Source of the DNA: Macrotrachela quadricornifera
Lineage: Eukaryota; Rotifera; Eurotatoria; Philodinida; Philodinidae
NCBI GenBank assembly: GCA_022393335.1
Contig: JAJEKB010021795.1
Coordinates: 1,031,065 to 1,095,064, forward strand
Reading direction: 5' to 3'
Length of the DNA: 64,000 nucleotides
Shown here: positions 55,460 to 64,000 of the stretch, in pieces
Position numbering within the stretch: the stretch's first letter is position 1
How the letters are laid out: each line of letters begins with the position of its first letter
Made by a program: the position numbers and the translations under genes
The notes under the pieces: model-generated
What the model was told of the DNA's origin: nothing
Seen by the model: only the letters and a program-made list of their open reading frames with translations
Databases searched by the model: none

Positions 55460-56588
55460 TATAGACGAAACAAGAGTTTGTATATGTGTGTATGTGTTAT
55501 ATATCTGAAAGTAAATGTAAATGAGTGTCGTGTTGGCTTATATACAGAGGAAAAATGATGTGATGAGTAATCTGGAAAAATACTTGCATCTAAACGACGC
55601 AATCATAAGGAAAGAAGAAAGAAAAAACCAAGTAAAAAAATGATGACGAAATAAAAGATCGTATAGATCGATAAAAGAAAAATTAATACTATTCTTTATG
55701 AAAATATTTTATCAACAAAAAAAAAGATTTTTTTTTTAATATTATTACTTTAAATTTACGAAATAATCTAGTTACATTTTTATGGTGTAATTTTCAAGTG
55801 ACATAAGTGAATGATGCAATTTAAAAAACCCAGAAGAAGAAATTTTCTATTGCATTTATTTGATTATGAATATAGACATATGCATGTAAAAAGGTGCATT
55901 TATATATAAATATAGAAAAGAGAAAGAGAATAAGATATTCCTTTTTTTTCGTCATTATTTTCATTCTACACTTGGAAATTTCCAAGATGATGCAATAACA
56001 TGTCTAGAATGATTCATTATTATAAAGAAGGACAATAATATATCAAGGAAAAAAAGAAAAATTGATAATAATCAGATTTATTTATTTTAAATATTAATTG
56101 ACTTTTCTTTTTTTTTTTTTTTTTTTTGTTATTTATAAAAAGAAACACACATAACACCGTACTCAAAATTTGCGGTTGGATTTTTCTTTCTTCCTCTTTC
56201 TTCCTTGCTACACCACGAGTTAAAACACACGTATGTCATATAACGCCATAACAACTAAAATGATTCATCAGAAGAAATACCCAAAATGGGAAACAAAATA
56301 TATTTATAAAATATTAAAAATTTAACAGAAAATATATATTTACATAGATCTATTTGAGAATAAAAAATACATATTGAATAGAATATCTCTATTCATTAAA
56401 TATAATATTTTTATAACAAATAAAAACAGTTGAATACAATTCATACTTGCATTAATATACATTAAAAAACAAAATTACTATCTGTTTTTCACCTTTCAAC
56501 TATGTTGTTCGTATTGAAAATAAATAAAACAAAAAAAAAAAAACAAATTTTCTATAGACATCTATCATAATTTCTTTGTTTGATATTG
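55460..56588. other. Intergenic between the two 3CxxC genes
   Basis: AT-rich, long T and A runs. No gene recognised. It presumably contains the promoter of paralogue A and the 3' UTR of paralogue B. Confidence 0.4.
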
Positions 56589-57455
56589 TTAATGAGAAGC
56601 ATAACAAGATTTTTGTTGACATGCTTGACATAAATCTCGATAATGATGTTTTTTCATATTACTTGGACGTTGTTCTTCTAAATATTCTTCTTCTTCTGAA
56701 GATAAACTTAGTGAAGGTGATAATACAAAATGTCGATTTGAATAAAATTGTTCAATTAATATTCGACATACATTTTTCATTACACGAGTTGCTTCATCAA
56801 CATACCATGATGGTTCAGTATCTCGACAACATTTTCGACATTTTTGTGTAAATAAATGTGCAAATAAAATATTATATTTATTTAATTCAGGTATTTCAGC
56901 TTGAAATATTGCTCTACCACGTGCTGATGTCCATTCATCTTTACAATATAAACAACAATATTTTATTTTAGCATTATGTAATATTGTTAATATATGAGGT
57001 TGTAATCGAAATATTTGTACAGATGTTGATAAATTCAAATTATTATCATTTATATGAATTGGTGGCATAAAATTATAATCCAAAAATAATAATGACCATC
57101 GTTCATGTGAAATTGGAGAAAAATATCGATTGAGATTTATTTCCAATTCAGCATAAAATACATAATAAAAGTTTAGACAAAAAAGACTTTTATCTACACT
57201 TTTAATTGTACTTGCACTTTTAATGCACGTTTGATATTCTAAATAAAAATGAAAAAAAAAATTCTATTAATCATATCTGTTAATAGGAAGTATACTGACT
57301 AATATAGAATAGTAAAGTCATACATTCTATATTTACTTATAGCTAAATAGGAAAGAAAATGGCTTACCATATTCATCGTTTATGTCTTGTAGATTCATAA
57401 TAGAAATATTTGAAATTTTCAAATGATTAAATGGTATATTATGTAATTTTTTCAT
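56589..57455 (-). CDS. 3CxxC-type zinc-finger protein (ZAR1/RTP-like), paralogue B
   Basis: Two exons (57455-57368 and 57238-56589), 245 aa. The core reads KYCCLYCKDEWTSARGRAIF, then FTQKCRKCCRDTEPSWYVDE, VMKNVCRILIEQF and HHYRDLCQACQQKSC, aligning with paralogue A (CQHGWTSMRARIIF, QNCQHCGTYTEALWY, HAKEYCEACRYGLC). All three CxxC pairs are kept. The N-terminal 100 residues differ from A. It lacks the intron that A has before DEVCRVMKN. The start at 57455 is the first ATG in frame; an internal Met at residue 20 is possible. Function by family only (zinc binding, RNA or receptor-related). Confidence 0.72.
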
Positions 57456-58036
57456 GTTTTTATTGAAGTTTTATGGTTAGTCACAACAACAAAGGAATAT
57501 CACACAATTTTCGTCATCTTAGAAGACGCTGAAAAGCTGATGACGTTTTTTTTTCTATTACAACATATTTTGTGATTTTAAGCCAGTAATGTTGTGCATA
57601 AAGTCATATGATGTGAAAGCCGACGATAAAATAAGGACGCCTAATGGCAAATTTTTTCATATATGTAAAAAACATATCTATTTGGAATAAACCCTTGTTG
57701 TTATATAGACGTCTACATCTTTCGCATATCTGCACCTACGAGTATGACGTTATTATGAAATATAGACAAAAAAGAAGAAAAAAAATGAATTCATGATTTT
57801 TAAACAGAATAAAAGGTGAAGTACTCCACCCACAATTATAGATATTTAAATAAGAGAATATAGTGATTTTTGACTTATAAAACAAATGAAAGAGTCAATT
57901 AATTATAAAAAAAAAACAAAACAAAACAAATAAATGTATGATTCATTTGATTTATTCATTTCTAAAGGAATAAATATTCAGAAAAGAAAAAAAAAAAATA
58001 AATCGTGAAGGTTGTTTTTTTTTCTTCTTCTATGTA
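57456..58036. other. Intergenic
   Basis: AT-rich; nothing recognised. Confidence 0.4.
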
Positions 58037-59317
58037 TCATTGTGCCGATGCTCGTTTAATAATTGTATATCGAGTAAAAAAAACAAGAAATAAAACAATA
58101 CTAATAAAAGTAATTAATACAAAATAAGTTATAATTATAGATGCTAATGCACAATATACAACTGTTTTATGACACCAAATATCTGGATCTTCTAATAATT
58201 GTTCATAATGTGGTGGATAACCTATAGTTATTAACCAATATTGACCAAAAAAAAACCATATTATAAGAAATGATGTCATTAAACCATCAATAAATACATG
58301 ACCATCATTATGATCTGATGATGGTTCTTCATCAGTTAAACGTTTTTGTTGTAAACGATATTTATGCCAAATATTTTGTAATAATTTTGTTGTCCATACA
58401 ATACCAGCAACAAATAAATATATTGGTAAATTTGTTTGACGTGGACAATCACTTAAATGACTCACACCTATAGAAAAAAAATTGATAGATTAATATAGAA
58501 TTAAAAAAAAACAAAAAGAAAATACCAATTCCCATCATTATTATTGGAAAAATAAGAATAAGGCAAAGAAAAATTGTTGCTTCTTCTATATAAAATAGAA
58601 AAAAAAAACTATTTATTATTAATTAATATTAATTATAAAAATGACTTGTCTTCATAAGTACTAATACAGTTTTTTTAGCAAATTCAATTAAAGATTCTGA
58701 TTCACTATATTCTTCAATTAAACGTGATCTTAAACTCCAATAAATTGGTGTTTCTTTAGGAAAATCCATACTCCATCGTGATTCATCCTTTAGAAAAGAC
58801 AAATTTATATAAATAATAATTATTTTGTTTTTTCTTCACATACTTTTTTACTTGTTACACTTCTTGATGATGTATCCCAATAAAACATTGAAACAAGTGA
58901 TGGTCGATCTGTTATACTTCCTATTCTCATTCCACCAATAGAATTTGTTGATGATGTTCGACTACGTTTACTTCCAGTAGATATTCTTGTTTTTAAAAAT
59001 TGTGATGTTATATCTGATGGAATTGATGTTGATGTTCGACTACTTGCATATGATGTTGATAATTTTGTTGATATTGGTGCTAATAACATAATTCGATTTG
59101 ATGATGATGATGATAAACGATTTGATGATGATGATGATGATGATAATGGATATTGTGCTGATCGTCGACACATTGTACTTCGACGATGTGAAAATGATGC
59201 AGCACGTCGTTGTAATTCTAATTGGGAACAAACAACATTTTCAAATGTTAAAGAATTTTTTCCTGATCTTGGTAATGTTGTTGTTGTCATTGTATTCATA
59301 TGTGGAGAATATGACAT
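58037..59317 (-). CDS. TMEM272-like four-pass membrane protein with Ser-rich N-terminus
   Basis: Four exons, 59317-58844, 58787-58646, 58585-58526 and 58467-58037, give 368 aa. The C-terminal half has four hydrophobic segments: IFLCLILIFPIIMMGIG, NLPIYLFVAGIVWTTKLL, FLIIWFFFGQYWLITIG and a final long one (ALASIIITYFVLITFISIVL). The DCPRQTNLPIYLFVAG motif matches the conserved D-C-P-x-Q...P-I-Y-L of TMEM272-like proteins, whose function is unknown. The first 158 residues are Ser/Thr/Arg-rich with Ser runs coded by a GAT/TGA trinucleotide repeat (on the plus strand, 59100-59146). The junction before the first membrane segment uses a weak donor (A-GTCATT), the only one that keeps frame. A splice acceptor (TATTTTAG) lies just before the chosen ATG, in frame with it, so an upstream exon may exist. 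Confidence 0.72.
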
Positions 59318-59830
59318 TGTACCTCGACGAGTTGACTAAAATAGATAATCATCAGCATAGAAATAAATGTTGAACATCTGTTACTCAAGTGTTCGCTTAT
59401 TTCAAGAGAAAGGAAATTATTTCTTTTTTTTCTTTTTTCAATAATAATAACAACATCATTGATATAGATTAATAAATATCGAGATTATTCTGACTACTTT
59501 TCTTTTGAAGTAATATTTATTTTTTTTTCTTTGCACTTTTCTTATTCTTTTTTTCCTTATTCAATTTGTTGGATGAGTCTTATTGATATGACGAATAACA
59601 TCTATTCATTCGATGTCTATGCGTATCTCCTACGGAAATTTAATTGTCTTTCTCCTATACATCACAAATAGAGACATGCAACTTTTCTATTGATACTTTT
59701 GTAATCAATACATATAGAATGAGAAAGATGAGAAGGAAAAAGGTGAATAATGGTGTCTTATCAATTAATATATATATTACTATGAGTTTTCTTTCTTTTT
59801 TTTTTATAAAAACAAATTTGATTTAAAACA
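59318..59830. other. Divergent intergenic region
   Basis: Between the TMEM272-like gene (-) and the Thr-rich membrane protein (+). It has poly-T/CT stretches. No element can be named. Confidence 0.4.
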
Positions 59831-60681
59831 ATGCATTTATCATGGTTTATATATCTATTCAGTCTTATATTATTTAGTATGTTTCAATTTATGTTTAGGA
59901 TATTTTATTAATTTCTTATAAATGTAGGTATAGGTTCACATGGTGAAGATGATGATATTTATGAGGACAGTGATGATATTCATCATGCTATTTATGATGA
60001 TACAAATACAATTAATAAGCCAAATACGACTGATAACTCTTTGATACTAGATGATTCAATAGACGATCTTACAGAAAATTCTACATTATCTACGACTCTA
60101 ACAACAACAACAACAACAACAACAACTATAAAAACGACCACTAAGTCTCATTTACATTTATATGATGATGAGGAGGAGGAGGTGTATCCGAACGATAGTT
60201 ATGAAGATAAGACGGTAAGTATAATAGTTAATCCTACAGAGTCTAAAACAACTACATATTCAACATCATCATCATCATCATCCAAAGAAATAAGATTAAG
60301 TACAACAAGCACAACTGAAACGACTAAAGTATCAACAATATGGTCATTTGGGTCAAATACTGATATAATAAATGAATATGATGATTCAAAATATTTCACT
60401 ACTACAACAGATTCTACTCGAATTGCTGAATTTCTTACTAAATCAAGTAAATACTTTATATTAAAAACTATTCATTATATACTTCCATTATATCTATTTA
60501 AGATAGAAATCGATTACTTCTGAAAATCTTTGTAATTACCGTTATTATTTGTATGATTAGTTTAACAGCAGTATTAATAACAATACATATAATACGAAAA
60601 ACTAGACGTTATGATGGATATCATACAACAGCTAATCCTTCTTCAAATGGACAATCAAAACATCTTAATGTTAAACCATAA
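59831..60681 (+). CDS. Thr-rich type I membrane protein, unrecognised
   Basis: Three exons (59831-59876, 59928-60446, 60503-60681), 247 aa. Exon 1 encodes a signal peptide (MHLSWFIYLFSLILFS). The ectodomain is acidic and strongly Thr/Ser-rich, with a Thr9 run coded by ACA repeats near 60100, an acidic DDEEEEV patch and a Ser6 run; mucin-like O-glycosylation or glycosaminoglycan attachment is plausible. One membrane segment follows (KIFVITVIICMISLTAVLIT), then a short basic tail starting IIRKTRRYDGYH. The layout recalls syndecans, but the C-terminal EFYA/V-type motif is absent (it ends LNVKP). No family assigned. Confidence 0.65.
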
Positions 60682-61095
60682 ATAATATCAACAAAAAAAA
60701 GACATAACTATTTTGTAATTTGTATATAAAAATAATTCTACTCACGTAAAATAAAGATTATTACACTTCCTTTCTTGCATATCAAATATCTTATCGTAAT
60801 AAAAAAAAAAAAGAGATCATATTACAAAAAAAAAAAGCAAAACTCGTCCGTGCAATATTCTATATACTAACATCATTATTATTTATATTCTCTACTATTT
60901 AATTAATTTTCTTTGTCGATTCTATTGAATACAAAAAAGAGAACTTGTTTTTTATCTTCTTTCATTTAAAAATTCATTTCTATAACGGAAGATATAAGTA
61001 TGAAAAAAACCGGATATCAATTATAAGAAAGAAGAGCGCCTATTTTATTTTCTTATACAAGTGTTTTGATTAAAATCAAAAGAAAAAAAACAACT
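60682..61095. other. Intergenic
   Basis: AT-rich with A runs; nothing recognised. Confidence 0.4.
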
Positions 61096-62484
61096 ATGGA
61101 TCCAGAACCTGGTGAACAACGTGATTTTCCTGAACCTGATATTATTGTTAATGATAATGTTGCACATCCATTTTCATCACCTATACATGCTCAAACTGTT
61201 AATCGACCATTAAATGATCTTCCTGGTATTAATGATACATCATTTTATTCCGATATTACATTTGAAAGTGCACAATCAATACTATCCGAACCTGATATAA
61301 GAAAAACTCTAATGAATAATGATAAAGAAAAAAAATTATTAATTAAAACTACTAATGATATAAAAGAAAATTTTTTTATTGAAGATATTATAAAAAATCT
61401 AAAAGAATTTCATATTAAGAAATTTGATTTAATATTTAAAAATTTAAATGAAAAATTCAAATATTTAAAAATTGAATGTGAACAAGCACAACAAATAACA
61501 ATTCATTTTGAAAAGTAAATTTAATTTTTTTTTCACAAAAAAAAACAAACAAACTTTTTTTTAGTCAATTAATTAATGTTAAAAATGTAAATGAAAAATT
61601 AAATTTTTTTTGTACAATTTGTCGAAATTTAATTATTTCAATTTTAAATATTCATCAAAATCCAAATCTTTTTACTTTAAATCAATTAGAAATTTTAACA
61701 ACTTATATTCCAAATTCTGATAGATTTTTAACATCTTATAATAATTCTAAACAACAATTAGAATATTCTCATTTATTAATTAATCTACTTAAACAAGCAA
61801 ATAAATTACAAATTCAAATAAAAACATTATATGATCTTTTAATTAAATCTGTTTTAACAAAAAATGAACGTTTTAATGAAATTGAACAATCATTACGTTT
61901 ACCATTTAATATATTTAATAATAATTCTTTATATGATTTATTTCATTATGAAATAACAACAACAACAATTAAACAAAATGTATATATTTCTTCTTTTCAT
62001 AATCAATTTATACATAATGATATACATATTATATCAACAGATAATTCAAAACATTTATTATCACAAATTAATTATAATGCATGTGAAAAATATTCATATA
62101 TATTTGATATTGAATTTAAACGTGCAATTACTTCAATTGATCAAGTAACTATAGCAATACCTTGTTTTACTTTACCTTCAGAATTACAATCAACACAACA
62201 GAAAATTTATATTCGATGCAGTCAGATTTTTTTTTTTTATTTTAAAAATTAATATTTATTAATAATTCATATATTTAGAACGTATTATGGATCCATTAAT
62301 TCATATACCAGCTATGATAGAAACATATAATAATATTCCATATGCCATTTTTCGTCTTACACATTCATTAAGTGCTATTTCTGTAGAAGCTGTTCTATTA
62401 TATCCATTCGAAATCTTACAAATGTCAAATAATGGTAATTTATTCTATTTTCTCATTGAATTATCAATGAAAAATTTAAATTAA
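61096..62484 (+). CDS. Unrecognised three-exon protein, 426 aa
   Basis: Exons 61096-61514, 61565-62220 and 62279-62484 join in frame. The first 70 residues are acidic and proline-containing (MDPEPGEQRDFPEPDIIV), probably disordered. Residues about 85-210 are helical and Lys/Leu/Ile-rich with coiled-coil character (ENFFIEDIIKNLKEFHIKKF, LNEKFKYLKIECEQAQQITI). The C-terminal 200 residues look like a folded mixed domain (YSYIFDIEFKRAITSIDQVT, IPCFTLPSELQ, HIPAMIETYNNIPYAIFRLT). No signal peptide or membrane segment. It is clearly coding (consistent frame across two good introns), but I do not know the family. The preceding in-frame codons lack an upstream Met, which supports ATG 61096. Confidence 0.65.
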
Positions 62485-62602
62485 CGAATAGAAATTGATT
62501 AGAGTATATTCAATTAATTTATATTTAGATCAATAGAAAAATTCTAATAGAAATTCGGAATAAATTTTCTTTTTTTTTTTCTTAAATGATACAAACAATG
62601 AT

Positions 62603-62933
62603 GTTCTAGTTTTCTATGCTATTTGATTATTCTTCAACTAATATATACGATTTTGATAAGAACTATTTTTAGTGTCAAATTTTACTATTGATTAACATAG
62701 GTTAATTTTCAAAACAAAAAATACAACCATAAAATAGGTAGTTATAGCGAGTTTTATGCTATATCTTATGATACAATCTATTAAATGATTGAAAATTGAA
62801 ACTTAAAGCGTGAGACATTTAATCTATCTTAATCGATAGTTAAATTTTTGTAATAAAAATAGTTCTTATCTTCTATTTTATTATTATTATTATTATATCA
62901 ATTGAAGAATAGTTAAGATAGTGACGATAGAAC
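62603..62933. repeat. Foldback, arms about 105 bp
   Basis: The arms (about 62603-62710 and 62825-62933) are inverted. ATTCTTCAACTAATATA, GATAAGAACTATTTTTAGT and TTTTACTATTGATTAACATAG in the left arm recur as reverse complement in the right arm (ATCTTAATCGATAGTTAAAT, ATAAAAATAGTTCTTATC, ATATCAATTGAAGAATAG). The outermost GTTCTA / TAGAAC ends match. The right arm contains a (TTA)n expansion. Non-coding. Confidence 0.65.
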
Positions 62934-64000
62934 TTTTTTTTTTGATATAGATACTTACATATTTATTTATTGGTACAGTTCGAACAGTTAATAAACCAGG
63001 CAGAACGGATTTGACTGACAGCATTGATATTTCCATATTTGAAAATAATAAACAAAAATCTCGAGACGAGAATAATCGTAGAATTTAATATTAAATTAAT
63101 CAGAAGAAAAACAGATGAGAATATCGTCTTGTCACTTTTTATAATCACAGAATACAAATTAATATGCATAATTAGTAATGTCAATTTGAATAAAACCATA
63201 CTCTATAGACTATTTATATTTATATTAAAAACTATTGATTGATTGATGTTCAAAGAAAGATATTATGCAAAGCACAAATGCAATTAAAAAAAAGAAAACA
63301 TTTTTTTTCTAAAGAATGATTGACATAGTCTATCTTATTTTGTCTAATGAATATACTCTTAAAACTATTTATATTAAGTAAAAGCATAGTAAAACGTGAT
63401 TTTCAAAATAATTATCTATGACATAGAAAATAATGATTATTCAAATAAAATTTATGATGATTGAATCTATTCGTTTTATTTCGATCGAAGACTACGATCG
63501 CTCTCCAACGTATATATCTCCATTATTTGCTACTGTTTTGATACAAACGAAGTTTTTTTTTTAATAAAATAATATATTCTTTATTTCTCTTTTCTATAAA
63601 TGAAAAAGAATAATTAATACTTTGTTTAAATATTTCAAATAATAATTACTATTACAGTAATTGTTGAGATTAATTTAAATAAAAAAAAGATACTAGTAGA
63701 TACACTTGATAGAACTCGATGGATTTTAACGAGAACTATTAAATATATATTATTCAATGAATTTTAGCTAGTTCGATAGGATGATGTAAATGCAGCATAG
63801 TTATAGCACGTATACAATAGTTAAATGTAGTAGGTTTACGTAATGCCGTATATGGCATCGAATTATACCATAACTGAATCTTGATACAACACATTACGTA
63901 TGATCACCTTTCCTTAACCAAAAAATACCGTAGTTTAGCTGAATATACCTGTCTACATGATTTATTATTCGATATTGAATGTAATAATCGATGAAAAACT
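62934..64000. other. Intergenic to window end
   Basis: No gene recognised. Overlapping small ORFs on both strands at 62963-63242 show no domain. Confidence 0.5.

Noticed and set aside
56576..56851. 91-aa plus-strand ORF
   Set aside because: Antisense shadow of the 3CxxC paralogue B exon.
59098..59373. 91-aa plus-strand ORF rich in Met
   Set aside because: It is the antisense reading of the GAT/TGA trinucleotide repeat that codes the Ser runs in the TMEM272-like gene.
59831..60681. Calling the Thr-rich membrane protein a syndecan
   Set aside because: The architecture is similar but the diagnostic cytoplasmic C-terminal EFYA/V motif is missing.
1..64000. CRISPR array, bacterial operon or phage content
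   Set aside because: No regularly spaced direct repeats with unique spacers, no Shine-Dalgarno-linked gene runs, and genes carry spliceosomal introns throughout.

Overview
The window reads as nuclear DNA of a bdelloid-rotifer-like animal. This is an inference from several things: very AT-rich DNA; compact animal genes split by GT-AG introns of about 45-70 bp; animal-specific genes (SPATA18/MIEAP, CIBAR/FAM92, DNTTIP1, makorin-like, ELOVL, calcineurin-like); F-box, 7TM and MULE/SWIM proteins of kinds abundant in bdelloids; and at least one gene of bacterial type carrying a spliceosomal intron. It is assembled scaffold sequence with N gaps at 18188-18587 and 43492-43501.

Layout. 1-1029: 3' end of an EF-hand gene (+). 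2180-2917: F-box gene (-). 3-13 kb: gene-poor, packed with non-autonomous elements (inverted-repeat, mariner-like and hAT-like) and one unrecognised ORF (8844-9428 -). 13.7-16.7 kb: an intact DGAT2-family acyltransferase (-), then three dead genes, namely two head-to-head GNAT acetyltransferases and an ABCA-type ABC domain. 17-28 kb: a repeat zone (foldbacks, piggyBac-like ends, a 2.5-kb piggyBac-like element enclosing two opposed SINE-like copies, a palindromic minisatellite element) broken by one intact five-exon secreted VWA7/Het-C-like gene (18958-20500 +). 28.1-33.4 kb: a type II membrane glycosyltransferase-like gene and a single-exon secreted GIN-domain (DUF2807) gene. 34.0-42.3 kb: SPATA18/MIEAP (+), calcineurin A-like phosphatase (-), CIBAR BAR protein (+). 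42.8-44.1 kb: a degenerate 20-bp repeat and a dead MULE/SWIM transposase. 44.4-62.5 kb: a denser block with a 7TM receptor, makorin-like RING protein, ELOVL elongase (-), DNTTIP1 (-) with an intron-containing tRNA-Arg(CCT) nested antisense in one of its introns, a bacterial-type phosphatidylserine synthase (+), two neighbouring 3CxxC zinc-finger paralogues (-), a TMEM272-like protein (-), a Thr-rich type I membrane protein (+) and an unrecognised three-exon gene (+). The last 1.5 kb is AT-rich with one more foldback.

Functional themes are loose. Three lipid enzymes occur (DGAT2-family, ELOVL, PssA-like), but they are not clustered and eukaryotic genes here are monocistronic. I rebuilt exon structures by hand from frame continuity and splice consensus; each multi-exon model closes in frame to a stop. 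The items most worth a second look are the PssA-like gene (an Asp to Asn change in the catalytic motif plus an intron), the GIN-domain gene, and the palindromic or tandem-loaded inverted-repeat elements. I did not find a clearly new multi-gene system.
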